The notes: generated by a model from the sequence alone, not told the origin. Numbered from the stretch's first letter, positions 1 to 14,200 are shown. The stretch: 64,000 nucleotides of DNA from Escallonia rubra (GCA_033065855.1 JAVXUO010000057.1:62001-126000); one strand, 5' to 3'. Made by a program: numbers and translations.

Positions 1-3000
1 GGAGCTTGGGTGGTTTAGGTTGTGTGGCCAGGTCTGGTGTTTAGGTGTTGTGTGTTCTCTGGACTGGGTCGGTAATGCACTTATTAGGGTACTGTCATTC
101 ACGACCTTGGACGATATTGTTAAGCGGCCTCCTCTGTTCAAGTGTTACCGAGTGATGTGGACAAACAGTAGTCTGTTTTCGACGTGCCTAGCGTAATTGG
201 AGGCAATACTGAGATACACGCTCAAGCATGCAAGCGAGCCTTGTCTTCATTCCGTCCTTGGTTACTGTTGTGGCCTTTCGGAATGCTTAGAGTCTCAACA
301 ATTTATAGGTACTTTGCGCATGTAAGTTGTACGGTAACATTTACTTTTTATTGTATGGTTATTGTGAAGAAAATTTGGGTAATTGGTTGCATCTTGCTAG
401 CAGATGCGACGTAACCAACGTGCCATTCAAATGGTTATCATCCTCATGCTTTAATTTGTACTTGTACATAGAAATGTGATAGTTAAGACAAAAAATAAAG
501 GGAAAAACTATTAAAAATATTAAACGTTATAGCTTTAATAAATGTGAAAAGCTGTTGTTATTCCATTGAGAACTTCTCTATGGCAACCGATAAAAGAAAA
601 AGATAATTATCCCCTTATTTCAAGCCTACATGTATAACTTCATTAATGGTAAAGAGGCCGTATAGATTTTAAATTTACAACCCTTACTATGTTCTCTTTC
701 TCTTCTAGCCGTCTCCCCAACCGTCATCACCATCACATTGGCAAACCAATGAGAGTCGCCTCCCCTAGTATTCTTGAATCTCACCGGCGGTCATTAGATC
801 CCGCCGGTGGTTCGTTGCTGCGGCAGTTGGAACTGCGATGGTTGGTGAGACGACCAATGGACGGCAGCCATGGTGGGTGGGGCTATGGCATGGTAGTGAA
901 TGGGATGCGTTGGTGGATTACGGGTGGACACCGACAGCGGTGGTGGTGGTGCATCGTCGGTAGCGGAGGCGTAAGCTGATGGATATTGTGAGTAGTGGTG
1001 GTGTTGGCGGTTGCAGGAAAATAAAATAAAGAAAGGTAAAAGATTCAAAACTACGTCGTTATGGTTCATAGTTATATATAGAAGTTCTTATAACATAACA
1101 ACACATCCACCTGACCCATAGTAGATGGAGGAAAGGTTATATTAAACATCAGAGATTCAGAAATTGGCGAGCATTTAACACATTCTACTGTATTCTACTA
1201 CTATGTATTCTGCTCTGAATCTTGTAGTTTGGCAATTATGCACCGACAACAGAGGTACAAATCTAAGATCTTAAACTAAGACCCTTATAAGTCTCTCCGG
1301 ACAATTAATTTAAAACACAAAAACAGTCTCTCCGGACAATTATAGGAGTCTGTCCAACCATTGCCAAGAAGAAAAAGGGTCACATCTTTAACAAACATCC
1401 GACCAAACAACTAATTGCAGGTGAACCTCAATGACTCAATCATCAACCCTACCTCTACTTTTGTAAACTGTGGCAGAGCCTTTCGACATGTCAATCAAAT
1501 GTTTCTCTTATTAACCAAGAAAGAAAATAAAAGCAGCCCAAATACCACATGGCAAAATTGTATAAAAAGACCAGATATACCAGTTTCGAAGAGAGATCAT
1601 TTTTCGATTAGGGAGCGGCTAATTCCCACCATATAAATTGTTTGGAGACTGGAGTTCACTCCATTTATAACTTAGAAAATTAATTCAAAACGCCAAAATC
1701 CAGTTCCTGGAAAATAGTGGAAGTCCGTCAAACCCTTACCATGGATGTAGGAGGTGGGAGGCGTCCGACTACACCGCTTTCTAGGACTCCGGCACCGGCA
1801 GTCCGGGGGTGGGGAAGCCAAGAAGACAAGATGGCAAACCCTTTTAAACTGGTGGCCATTGTTGGTCCAGCTTAGGAGCTCATTTTGTGTGATCAGACAA
1901 GGCTATAATTGAGCGAAAGAAGAGACGGCCACACCATTGACAAACATCCAACGAAACAATTAATTGTAGCTCACCTCGATGACTCTATCATCAGCCCTAC
2001 CTTATCTTTGAAAATAACAGCAACCCAAATACCAGACCACTATCTTTAATTTTTTTGATTACTTTTTTTTCCACAAAAAACAAATAAAGATAATAGGTGG
2101 TTTTGGGGGGGGGGGGCATCATCATACAGGTATAACTTAAGATAAATCTTAGCTCAAACCAAGTCATAGTTATCCGTTCCCCTCATCAAGAGATTCTACC
2201 AGTATCTTATAGCAATAGAATATCTGATGAAATGATAGAAGACTAGTCCCTCACTTTTCATGCATTTATCTCTGAATTTAACATGAATGGTGAAAGCATC
2301 ATCCTTCGTCTTGGACTAATAACACTACCTTCCCTTACCATTTGAGCCTTATTCCTAAAGGCATCATTCAAAAGAAAAAAAAAAAGAGGAAAAGAAAAGA
2401 AAAGGAAAGAACCTAATGGGTCGGTCAATAGGGAAATGAACTGCACCAATAAGAGTTGTACTGTTAATTGCTTCAAATGTTTCACATTAGTTAGCAACTC
2501 CAACTTGAATTTAGGCCTTTTTGTACCCGTCCTCCTAATGCTCCAAATGGAAATGGAGTCCAAAAAGCCAAATTTGTCATTTGTGCACAAGCAAAAAGAT
2601 AAAAAGGCATAAAGTTGAATTTATCAATTGTCTCCATCATTTCTTTATTCTAAACAGAGAAGCAAAAAGGAAAATCTTACATATTTCTAGGTACCCGGTA
2701 CAAGATCCTCTTTCCTTCCTGTGTATAGTCGTCCCCAAGTAAGTGTCCACTTCGAAAAGTTTAGCACACATGAATGTCGATTCTTCAAACATACCCTCTT
2801 CTATGGCAAGATTTTAAGTAATTTGAGACCGGCATTTATTTCAAAACGCAGGAGGGAAGAACAGTATAGTAGTCAGAACTTAGTATACAAACAGAAGAAG
2901 AAGAACAATGAATACATACAGAGCTAAAAATTCATGCCCAAAATCATTGTACAAAAGGAATGCACAGCCCGAAACGAAAGGGCACCCACATGAAAAAGAT

Positions 3001-3083
3001 AAAGAGGGATTTGATATAGTTGTACAAGAATCAGTTGGATTCATGAGATCAGCGGAGAGTAGTTTTGTTTGTTGGCCAAGAGT
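1..3083. other. Intergenic region, no gene recognised
   Basis: No reading frame here resembles a family I know. The short frames at 184-414, 689-979 and 2258-2590 are low-complexity or plain and have no support. It holds a diverged direct duplication (1376-2035, listed separately) and a G homopolymer near 2106-2117. An AATAAA on the minus strand at 2835-2840 could be the poly(A) signal of the small gene at 3084-3284, about 245 bp past its stop codon. Confidence 0.5.
1376..2035 (+). repeat. Diverged direct duplication, two copies
   Basis: A stretch at about 1376-1550 recurs at about 1925-2035 in the same orientation. Shared blocks include ACAAACATCC, TCATCARCCCTACC and CCCAAATACCA. By eye the identity is near 80 percent with indels. 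The copies are about 550 bp apart. No terminal inverted repeats or target duplications were seen, so the origin (local duplication or repeat family) is open. Confidence 0.5.
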
Positions 3084-3284
3084 CTACCTTGGGGAGCGGA
3101 AGAGAGGGGAGAAGATTCGAGAGAAGGCGAGGCGCAGGCGGGGGCAGACGCGGAGGGTGTAGACGGTGGTCTGGCGGAGGAGCTGCTCCACCGACTCCAC
3201 GAACAGGTTGAGACTCCGGATCGGGGGCACGTACAGGGTCAACGGCACGGCCGAGAAGGCGATTGCGAAGAAGAGCTGCAGCAT
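3084..3284 (-). CDS. Small conserved plant protein with N-terminal hydrophobic segment
   Basis: A 66-codon frame on the minus strand, ATG at 3282-3284 and TAG at 3084-3086. The protein starts MLQLFFAIAFSAVPLTLYVP, a hydrophobic segment that could be a membrane anchor or signal. It continues with PPIRSLNLFVESVEQLLRQT and a basic, arginine-rich C-terminus. I recall a family of single-exon plant proteins of about 65-70 residues with this same opening and no known function, so I take this as a real gene from memory of the family; no search was run. A CT-rich microsatellite lies about 80-100 bp upstream on the coding strand, as in many plant core promoters and leaders. Codon use is GC-richer than the surroundings, which also suggests coding sequence. 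The function is unknown. Confidence 0.7.
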   Translation of the reverse strand: MLQLFFAIAFSAVPLTLYVPPIRSLNLFVESVEQLLRQTTVYTLRVCPRLRLAFSRIFSPLFRSPR

Positions 3285-3360
3285 TTGACCGACGGATGGC
3301 TATAGGAGACCACCACCAAATACAGATGGATAGATTTTAAGAGAGTCGCTCTCTCTATTT

Positions 3361-3384
3361 GAGGGAGAGAGAGAGAGAGAGAGG
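3361..3384. repeat. GA/CT microsatellite upstream of the small gene
   Basis: About ten GA dinucleotides, read as CT on the coding strand of the minus-strand gene at 3084-3284. The tract sits about 80-100 bp upstream of its ATG, where a pyrimidine patch in a plant promoter or leader would be expected. Confidence 0.7.
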
Positions 3385-3495
3385 ATTATTGGCTGATTTA
3401 TTTTACCGGCAAGAGGGTAGTTTATGCAGTTGATTACTAGGCGGCTAGGGTGGGGATAGGTGGGGTAGGGTGGGGGTTGGATTGATTTTTTTTCA

Positions 3496-4249
3496 TAGGG
3501 TTACAACTTGGACGGACCGGACGGATCTAACGATCAAACTATGCCCGGTTCAATCGAAAAAATTCATGTCCATGTCTATGTCCAGTCCAGCCTATCAATG
3601 ATTAAATAATATCTATACGTACCCAACCCATGAAAATATTGATAGGCATGAACTGAACACGGGCTGCTCAAAGGTTGGGCTATGGTTATGAATTAATTTT
3701 TGTTTACTTATTTTTAAGCGTATCAAGTATCATCCAAGTCTACTAATTAGTCATGAATTTTTGTTAACTTAATTTTTAAGCACATCAATTTACATCCAAG
3801 TTTACTAATTAGTCATGATAATAAAGAAAAGCATAGCGAAGTCTTAAAATGGCTTTAAATATGACCATGGAAAAACTTTTTTAGGACAAAATAAAAGAAA
3901 AAGACAAGTCTTGAAACAATCTTAAGAAGTCTAATCCTATAACAAGAAACACAGCAATAAAAAGAAGTTTTCGAAGCTCTCTAAATAGATATGGTCAAAG
4001 AATTTTAAGGACTAAAGAAAAAAAAAATACATATCGCATAAATTATATAAAAGCTGGACGAGCTGAAATTTTCAAGGGTTAGATATGCATTTAAAAACCT
4101 TTATCCATGCCCGGCCTATAGTTTTGACGGGTTTAGAAATTTGTACCCACACACGTCTACCACAGTCTCCATAAAAGTAAGCCAATGCCCATATTTCTTC
4201 GGGCTGATATAAGTTGTCCACGTATTGGCCAACTCAAGTTGTATCCCTA
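3496..4249. mobile_element. Non-autonomous hAT-like element (TIRs only)
   Basis: The left end reads TAGGGTTACAACTTGGAC. The right end, reverse-complemented, reads TAGGGATACAACTTGAGT, so 14-15 of 18 bases agree. The interior is AT-rich with scattered GACGG, CCCGG and CCGGACGG blocks near both ends, as in other non-autonomous plant hAT elements. I could not see a convincing 8-bp target duplication, so the exact ends are uncertain. No transposase is encoded. Confidence 0.5.
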
Positions 4250-5270
4250 GTAGTGATTGCATTCAATTTCGAGACTAACGTTATAGGTCAACGATAAAAG
4301 TCTTTACATTTCAAAAAAATTTAAAATCTAGTATAAAAGGTAAGATACTTCTGAGTTTTTTCAGAGAGAGATATTTTGGAGTGAGAGAGAGACAGAGAGA
4401 GAAGGCTACCAGCAGTATGCAGGGATGAACCAAAAAATTGGAGTCCTTGTTAGTTGGGTGTTGTGGAATAAAAGAACATCTTCAGTTTTGTGGGGCTATT
4501 AGAACACCAAAGGAAAACTGAAGAACCACAAAGTAAGAAACAAAAAAGGGCATCTCCTTTGCTAATGGATAGGATAAGATTGAATTTGAAGTACTATCTA
4601 TAAAAGGAATAATAGACCCTTTTCTTACTATTATAAGATTGTTACATCTGTTAGGAGATTGTGACAGTTAATTTCATAATTCGACTCTTTTTCTGTGCTA
4701 AACAAGAAGCTTCCAAGCCCCGAAGACTGGTGGTTTCCTTCTAGACTGATTCACACAACATGAAAAAGCTTGCAAGACAACCCCAACCAATTCCAGGCCT
4801 CATATAACATTGACCATTAGTGGGTCGTCCAGATTAAATGCTGACCAACACCAACATTATTGTGAAATAATTGAGGTTTCAATATTGTTCATTTACTGAG
4901 GTATAATACATAGATCAACTTCACTATTCATGGGGTATCTCTAGTTTGATACCTGAACAAACTTTAGCAACAGGGTGCATACGAAACACATTCATCGAAA
5001 TAGAATGGCGTGGTGCACAAGCCGTTCATCAAAACAGAAAAAACATAACTCGTTATTTGGTTTCTCAGTCCAACATAGCCGGGTCGATAGATGAGGACTT
5101 CTAGTTATCTTTTTGTACCGTTACTAGCCGTTCGAGAGTTGGAACATAATTGTTAACAGAAAAATTGTTACTCATCAACAGTTGGCTGAACCTCGACACC
5201 ATTCTATCCTACCGCTAAATACTTACAATGGTGCTGGTTCATACCTCTATCTACATGGTAAAGAAACTCC
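4250..5270. other. 3' flank of the ARM-repeat gene, no other feature seen
   Basis: Lies downstream of the stop codon of the minus-strand gene (5271-5273) and presumably includes its 3' untranslated region. No coding sequence was recognised. A short GA-rich tract lies at about 4364-4402. Confidence 0.5.
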
Positions 5271-8200
5271 TCATGGAGAAGTCAAACATACAAGCAATTT
5301 TTGGCACAATTGCCGCAAGTCTGGCGATGGATCCGTCAACGATAAATTTGACAGCAACGCTCTTGCTTCCATTAGCCCCTCGGAAATAGCTCCGATAACT
5401 GTTTCTTCGCTCGCCATAAGAGATGCCATTAACTTGGCTCCTGCCATCCTTTCCTGCGTTACAAAGTCAATACCAAGAACGGTTAGCAATGTATTGCAAA
5501 CAACCTAGAATTATTTCAATCCTCAAATTCTGTCACCGAAATACAGCACTAACTCATATGCCAGAACTTGTTTTCCCCGTATTACAACCAACCACCATTT
5601 CTTCCAGTGCCATGATTTTGGTGATAAACAGTAAAACAAACATACAACAACTGTTTTCATCTATATTAATACCAGCCTTTTGAGTCGAGGTGTAATACAC
5701 TCGAGTTATCTAGATTTGTTGGAATGCATGAACAATTCCCAGTTTCCAAAAGGGAGCGAAGAACATAGATGCGGCAATCAGATGCTAACGCAACATAAAA
5801 TCGTGTCGTACTGGATTTGAGTACCTTTTCTGAACCGTGTTTCAGAGATTTCATGGAGACTTCAAGAAGATCAGAAGAGTAAGGAAGAACGTCAGATTTC
5901 AAATGGTACACTGCTGAGAAGAGAACCTGGACACATGCAGCTCTAATCTCCGATTTCTTTGTTGCCTGAGACCATAATTGAGGTCAAATATATGCGACCC
6001 TAACGTAGAAGTATTATCTTTATTAGCATTCTCCGGAAATGAACATCAGTAATCAACTTACGCCAACATGCTGAATGAGTTGTGGTACGATTTTCTGAGA
6101 GAAGGCCTTTCTGCCGGTGTCTGATATCTTCTGACAAGCACTGATGAGGACATTTGCCATACATAACCGAAATGAGAGGGACCGTGCGTCCTCAGACAAA
6201 CGACCAGTTGTACCCAACTTGGACGAAGAAGCACATTCCTTCTCATCATGTGTCAGTTGATGGATCACATAACCATGAAAGGAAGTTCTCGTGATGTTTC
6301 CTGCATTTGTGAGATACAGGTCAGTTAAGCTCCAATAAGCAGCAAAAATCCTTTTTCAAAGTGAGTGTAAAAGAAACAAACCGGAAGAACTGCTCTTTCC
6401 ATGAACGCTAGTTTCAACCGAGGCTGATTCTCTAACTGATTCTGAAGCTTGGAGTTCAGTACAAACCATCAATGCTAGGCAATCGATGCACCCATGTTGC
6501 GCTTGCAGAACTGGTAAAAAAATATGATACACATATAGACTTGAGGAGCAGTAAAAGAATCCTTACTTTCAAAGTGATGCTTGTTACCTTCATCTCCATC
6601 CAAGGAAGGCCACGACAGAACAGTTTCTATTTCTTTTCTACATTTCAGCAAAGCAGGATGCCTCAGTGAATCCTTACCTCTAATCTGAATCCCAATCAAG
6701 AAAGAAAAAAAAATTAGCAACAAGGAAACTGATCAGGTTAGAAGACAATGAGAACCAATGTCGGGAACATATGGCTACATGAAAGCACATATTGATGGCA
6801 AAAATTGGTACCACAAGGGATGTGCAAACTGAGAACAAACACGCTTTTATCTTCAGTACATCGTGAGTAATTGCAGCATATTCCAACTGAGATGAAATGA
6901 TTGGAAAAAGTACCTGCAGAATCAGAGGGAAAGGTAAAATTTTCGGTTCAGACAGGCCAGATATCAATTATTTTCGTGCAACTTTAATCTGTTAACAGTA
7001 AACTGCAATACAAAACTGGGGTTTAGCATTCAGGGGCAGGGCAGGGGCAATCTTCATTCCCTGAAACAAACATCCTAAAAAATGAGCTTAAACCAATGGA
7101 TGTCAGACCTTCCCTAAATCCTTCACTCTTCTTCCCTTCTTCTTCACCATTTCTGTCTCTTCCCGTCCCCACTCGTGGGGTACACACTCACATATGCACC
7201 GGAATTCGATGAAGAGGTTAGGTTTCGCTTGTCTGAAGGGTAAAAACACACATTTGGATCACCGAAGATCTATTTCGAAATAAAAATGATTGGGATCTAA
7301 ATATGGCATGGAGATCCCTCCCTCACTCTTCCCCTTTTCTCTCTTACTTTATACCTTCCAAAATTTGGACATTGCTTGTATTGTTCTTCCATCTTTGCCC
7401 TTTGTGTATTTTCATTTTTTTTCTCTTTCCTCATTTACTCCCACTTTCTCTAACCATCTATTTTCTCTCCCTCTTACGGTCCAATTCTCTGATTCTTCCC
7501 TACCACCACTACACCTCCAGCCACCTCCATCAATGACCTGACCACCTCTGCTCCTCTACTCTCTCATATTGTTTGGTCGTCTCCTCTCGTCAACCACTGC
7601 CACTGTCGCTTTTCTTCAATCACCACAACCATTGGCATCTCCATTAACCACCACCGACGACACCAATCAACACCGCAGCGCACCTCCATCAACCACCACA
7701 GCAGCCGTCAACAATTGTGGAACCTTAATCTGATTTCATCATAAGAAAATTTTCAGATTTAATTTCATCACTAAATTTGATTTTGAGATCTGATTCTAAA
7801 ACAATCTCTTGGTTCAATTTTGATTCCAGCAGATTTCAATTGATTTTAGATCAAGAAAAACAAATCAAGTGGGAATGCACGGTGGTGGTTGATTGGGTGA
7901 TGATTGCCATGACTGTGAGGTGAAGCGGTGATAAGGCGGGGCAGATGAGACGAGGCGTTTGATGAGGCAAGACAATGCGAGATGCATGTTAGATGAGGCA
8001 CTCAAGTAGACGGGCAAGTGGGATAGGCATTCGGCGACGTGGCATTTTTGTCCGGTAAATGGCGTGTTTCTATACAGATCACATACCCGTATCCGAGTCG
8101 TGTCGACACGATATTTTGACCCAAAGTGCCAAGTCCATGTAACATAGGTTGGGAGCAAGAACAGGAATGCTGAATTAAGTCTACTTAAGTCTTCATGAAT

Positions 8201-11200
8201 GAGAAATACAAAACCAGAAGACGACCAGACGAAAAATGATTCAAAAGCCAAGCACAAAAGGACTTATGTGCAACAGAGGAAAGTGGCTTAAAAGAATAAG
8301 ACGTGTCCCTTATTTGTTGTAAAGACAAAAGGGTAAGAATGGAAAAACACGCCAAAAGACAAAATTCTAAAAGTTTGTGCAACTTAAACCAGAGCAATGA
8401 TTCTGGGAGTATATAACCAAGTCTAATCTAATTTACGCAACTTTTCTTGGAGTAACTAGAGACTTGTTGAAATATTGTGGATTCCCCACTTAACACGTCC
8501 GCTAACTCTCTGCCTGATTATCTAAAGAATGCTTTATGTACTAGATGTGTTATTGGTTTCATCTACTTGATCCATCTTGTTATTGCTATTACTTGGAACT
8601 TCTTTAAAGCTTTGTAGAAGAAAAAATTGGAGCCTCTAACTAGCTTTAAGTAGCATATTTCCCTAAAGCATGACACAGCCACAAAATAAATCTTGGTTCC
8701 ACTGCAGATTGCTTTTCTACTTGTGGTTTTGGATGTTGTTTAGCTATGGGTGAAATTGACTGGTAATCGTTATAAGCGGGCTGCAAATAGGTGGTATTCT
8801 GTAGCAAGAGCCTTTATTGGAGGCAAATGTGGTGGCTAGTAAGGAGATGGAGTTACTGGCACTATTGGAGCGAGGAAAAAGGAGCGAAATGATGTGACAC
8901 TATAAATCAACTTTTGTTAAACACTTAATTCTTGTGTATAATTCATGCAACTCAACAATTTTTAAAAATTTTTATTGTTCAATAAGAGATCAAGTAGAGG
9001 GAGGTAAGTTCAACTTCTTAAGAGTATAGGGTGCTGAAGTGCTCCAGAGGTAAATAGAGCGGCTAAGCATTTGTGCTATACATGCATGTTCTTGTAATTT
9101 CTGTAAGCATACACCTAAAGCAAGAGAGTAGGCAGAGCCACATACATCGGGATGAATACGCCCACAAAGCTCAGCAGCAAGTTTCCGAACATCTTGAAAC
9201 TCAAACTTGTTAAATGCCCTGAAAAAAGGTAATGAGGGAATCTACGTTGAATTGCCAATCGAAAACGTAAGCTTGGCGATGATTGTCTATAGACCAACCT
9301 ATTCAGGATGAGAGCAGCAACGCATTCAGTGTCATAAATGTTGGATTGTCTCTTATCTGGAAAAGAAAAGTAATGCGCAACAATAAAGTAATTATCTGTC
9401 AATAAACTTCATTTAAACTGTTTCTGACAAACTTTGTTTATAACTGTAAATTACGACGAACTCCCACATGCAATGCAATGCGGCAACATAACATGCTATC
9501 AAGCTCTGATTTGCCAAGGTGTTTGGCTCGTGTCTCTCAGCTTAAGCTTGGTGGGTTATTTATAATGCTTCCTTGTGCCTCCATATGAAAATTGGGGCCT
9601 CGAGCGTCAGGAGAGTCTTAATTCATGATATACACTGATAGGGCCATTCTCCGATGGAGTCTTAATTCATGATATATACTGATGGGCCCATTCTCTGATA
9701 GCTTAAGCTTTTAGGGCACCACATTTCCTTAATAATGCATTTTAAGCTAGTAGCCTCTTTTTCGGAAACTCATAAGGGGTTTATGAGCTTCTCTGAAAGA
9801 CAAATTCACTTCATGGTGGCATTGATTTGAAATATATATAACAAACTGAAGAGATGCAGTGGTACAATTGAAACAAACGACTTGTTGCTATAAAGTCACT
9901 GTAGGAGAACTAGGCTCTCCAAGTGCAACAACTTAAGTTGTCGTGGACACTCTAATGAGTATACAGTAAGTGGGCCCAAAGAAACAGATGAGTAGAAAAT
10001 GATGGAGAAGAGAGATAGAAAAGATGGCGGGGGAAACTTCACAACTTAAAATCACACCATTGCCATAATATGATCGAGGGACAACTGAAAAGGGAAATGA
10101 TTGGTCGAGGAAAAAGGAACATACCATCCGAGGTGCGTTGATCGCAAAGTTCACCATAGACTAGAGAAGATTTGAGGTCGTTGAAAACTCTCAGGGGAAG
10201 AAGCTTGATTACAAGCAATGGGGAAAGGCGAGCAAAGAGAGAATGCTGTCCTTCTGTAGTTCTACTTCTAGTCCCCCATTCAGATAAGCAGTTCTCATCA
10301 AATCTGTTAAATAATATAAAAGGGTAGAATGGTAAGTCCGCACATTAGTATTAACAAGATCAGTGTCAAGAGACGACAAAGAAAGTAAGAATGGTCATAT
10401 ATTAAAAATCAAGATTTAAGTTTAAATTGACAAAAAGAAACTACTGGTGGGCCACAAGTGAATATGTCATGCAAGAAACAAAAAATCACATATAGACTTT
10501 ACCAATGGATAGCAAGCATACATGTTTATATGCAATGGAGCAGACAAGTACATACGGGAAAGGAGAAGATAAGGAGGAAGAGAGAAGATTAAGAATACCG
10601 TTATCAACCGATATTTAGGTAATATTTGTCTGATAATTTGGGATAGACTTGAGTGCGGTTTCTGAATAAACAAGACGACGACAAGATATCATCCCTCCTG
10701 GACAACAACTTCTTGTTTTAGAAGGTGAACCTATAAAATTTGCTTGGAAGCACAAAATCTGGTATAACAATGTTCATACCACCCAAAGACGATATCCTAT
10801 TTTCCTATGGTTCAATTTTTACCCATGTTTTCCCACTTGGCTATGGACGAGCTCAATAAGAATATTCGGGATGAGATCTTGGTGTATGTTACTTGTGGGC
10901 AATATTATCTTAATTGATGAGATTAGAATAGGACTAAATGTTAGGTTATAGACTTATAGTTGTGAAAAGAACTTTAGAATCCAAAGGCTTCAGGTTAAGC
11001 AGGACTAAGTCGAAGTACTTAAAATGAAACTTAAGTTAAACTAGGAGGAGGTCAGGGGAGGAAATCAATATGAAGGGCCAACAAGTACCTAAGAAAGATA
11101 TCTTAAGGTATCCTGAATCAATAACGCACAACAAAGGAAAAGATCCATAGAATAGGATAAGAGCAGGTTGGTTAAAGTCGATGTCTGCTTCTAGGGTGTT

Positions 11201-14200
11201 GTTTGGTTGTAATATTGCTCTCAAGTTGCAGGGAAATTTTTATAGGATGGGAGTGAGGCCAACAATGTTGTATGGCTCAGGATGTTGGACAACAAAGAAA
11301 CACCGTGCACATAAGATGAGTGTAGCCAAAACGAAAGGAAAGCTTAGGTGGATAGGTGGCCACACAAGGAGGGATAGAATAAGAAATGAGGATATCCACA
11401 ACCAATGGGGGTTAGGCACAAATTCAGGAAAAGACGAGGGAACATCGCTTGAGATGGTACGGTTTGTGCCAAGTTGATGGAGTAAGACAAGGTAGTGGCA
11501 GAAAGACGATAAATTGGGAGGAAGTACTAAGAAAGACTTGATTGCTAGAAATTTAATTGTCAAAAAACATGTGCTCTGATAGGAGGGTTGGAATGGAGGG
11601 AAGGGGGGATGGATGAGAAAAGAATTCGTCTGGCCTGCCCAACTATTTTGCAACTAAGGCTTTAATGATAATGAAGATTATATATACATGTGTATATTTA
11701 CATACCCACGCACACAGACACATACGTATGGTTGCAATAACCAACACAAAAACGTACATACAACATAACAAACCTACAAATTCTCTGATTCCATGACTAA
11801 TATAGGTATGATCCATGTTACACAAGCCACTTGACACCATGGAATGTAACCACACTAATCATGTATCACCAGCAATGACGTGGTCACCATCACAACACCT
11901 TAATCAACACTTCACTTAACAAGTTTAAAAACAAGTGCATCAACACGACTTCACTAAAACATAGACCAGGCAAACGGGTCAACACGTCGGGTATGGATAA
12001 TACCCCGGTGGATAAGGGTAAAACGGGTGCGGGCAAGAATTAACCAGATTTTCCGGGCAGTCCTTCCATCACCCAACCCATAACCTACCCGGGCAACCCC
12101 GGTAAACCAGCGGGTAAATGGGCAAATCTCAGAATTCTGTTCCTTTTTTTTTTACCAGATTTCATTCAGTGATAAATTATAAGTCAACATATGTTCTAAT
12201 TTTTGCTTCTTTCTTTTTTACCACTAGCATATTGCTTGTTGTTACATTATTTTTTTGCTTCAAGATAAATTAAATCAGTTTTAAACCCATGAAAATAACA
12301 AAAACAAAAATCCAACTGTGATACAAATAACAGATAAGTAACAAATACATACAAACAACACATACATACAGATAACAAACAAAATAACAATTACATACAA
12401 ATGACAAATAGATAATGAAATCATTCATAGCATCAGTAGCATCAAGCCAGTAAACTAAACTTCGACACAAATGTCACGTTTAAGGTGACAGTGGAAGTGG
12501 CCGGCGGAGGTGTTCACAGCGCTTGACTATGACGGCGAAGGTGATCATGGCGGTCGACGTCGACGGTGTATGTGGAAGTAGAGCTGCAAAACTGCATTGA
12601 CAGCGACTGTGGTCATACGGACTCCGATCTATTGGCTAAGGGGAGAAATGGGCTGCTGAGGCGCGGACCTGCAGTCTTGTGGACTGTGGAGTCTTGGAGT
12701 GCGGAAGGTGGTGGTGAGTGGTGAGAGTCGTGTGGGCTGGGGTGGGGGGGAAGGAGGGAGGGAGAAGGCTTAGAAATCCTAAAACCACTTATATATCAAA
12801 ATTTCCGGGTAACCTGTACCCGACCCAACATGAACCGGAATTTACGAGTCAGTTCGGGTATGGGTAAAAGATGATTGGATCTCTGTTTCTTAGTCCCGTA
12901 ACCAGGTTTTTTCAGTGGTCCAGTCGACCCGCGGGTACGAATTGTTTTTTGCCAGGTCTACTGAAACATCACCCTTATCAGCACACCAACAGTAGCATCT
13001 ATTCAACATAAATACACCTGAATCGGCACTTTATGCTACAAGTTTGCAACACTTGCCAAGTCGCCAACACATCATAATTATTAGCTTCAATCTTCTTTAC
13101 TGCCTTCGCACCATACTAGCAACAATATTAACTAAGTTAAACTGCTTGCAGAACTCGAAACTTCTTTCAGAAAAAGATGGATTTTATCACTCGTAAGAAA
13201 AGTAGATTGGCAGTGCTATGCCTCTGCAACACTTTGAACTTAATCCATAAAAAGAAGTTCACAGCACGAGAAACCACTCTGAAAGAGCCCTGCGCAATCT
13301 TCTAAAGCATTTTAATATCGGAAAAACGGATTGGGATTCCCTGCTGTAACCATGGGTTACAGCAGAGATGCTGTACCCATTTCTGTGAGAGAGGGGAGAG
13401 AGAGAGGGGGCTGTAACCATGGTTACTCTCTCTCTTCCCTCTCTCTCTCCCCCCTCTCTCACAGAAATGGGTACAGCACCCCTGCTGTAACCATGGGTTA
13501 CAGCAGGGGATCTGGATCCCGGAAAAACGTACCTCAGATGCTGAATTTCTGGGGAAATTGAGGCTACTAGAAGTGAATAAGTAATTATAAACCTTAGACT
13601 TGAACCAGGTCTACCAAAAAAAAAGTCAGAGGTTGCTCTTTAATTTTAACAAAATGGAATAAAATAAGATCCACAAATACTATTGTATGCCAAATTAGAC
13701 CATTAGAAACAAGATTCTTTCAGTGCCCCAGGATTTAACATTTCACACCTATCCATATGTACTGAAAGACGTAACTTTCCACATCCATAAAAATTAAAGG
13801 GCCAGTTCTACAGTTGACGCTCCAAGAAAATTAAATTCTAGGGGAGGCCAAAGCAAATATAGAAACTTGATGGAAAGCTTTGGACTCATAAAAAATGAAA
13901 CTAAGATAATGGGAGCCTTTCCTCACATTATAATATGCTTTTTTTCATACTGTCATTTGTATCGAGACAACCTACTAAGCATTTTGGAGCAGATGACTAT
14001 GAACAAACATACAGGGTTGTGGAGATAGTCATGGAGCCTAAAAGTTGTATCTAAATGCCAAATAAACACCTAATGAAATGAAACAGTAAGTAGATAATAG
14101 GAAATTATCCAAAAGGATCAGTAGAAAAAAAGGGCGTGGTTCACTGCACAGCCTTTTTTACTAAAGTCGTACCGTATGCTCGCTGAAAGTTACACCTTTT

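Noticed and set aside
5454-5506. Longer last exon of the ARM gene starting at a TTCTAG acceptor
   Set aside because: It is in frame, but the acceptor at 5454-5456 (ACGCAG) gives the junction GSEK-ERMAGAKL that fits the family as I recall it.
7865-8397. Minus-strand frames in the intron between exons 9146-9218 and 6812-6913
   Set aside because: No family resemblance; the region shares a repeat end with 16160-16193 and is intronic.
11240-11653. 137-codon minus-strand frame
   Set aside because: Shadow of the plus-strand RTE LINE fragment.
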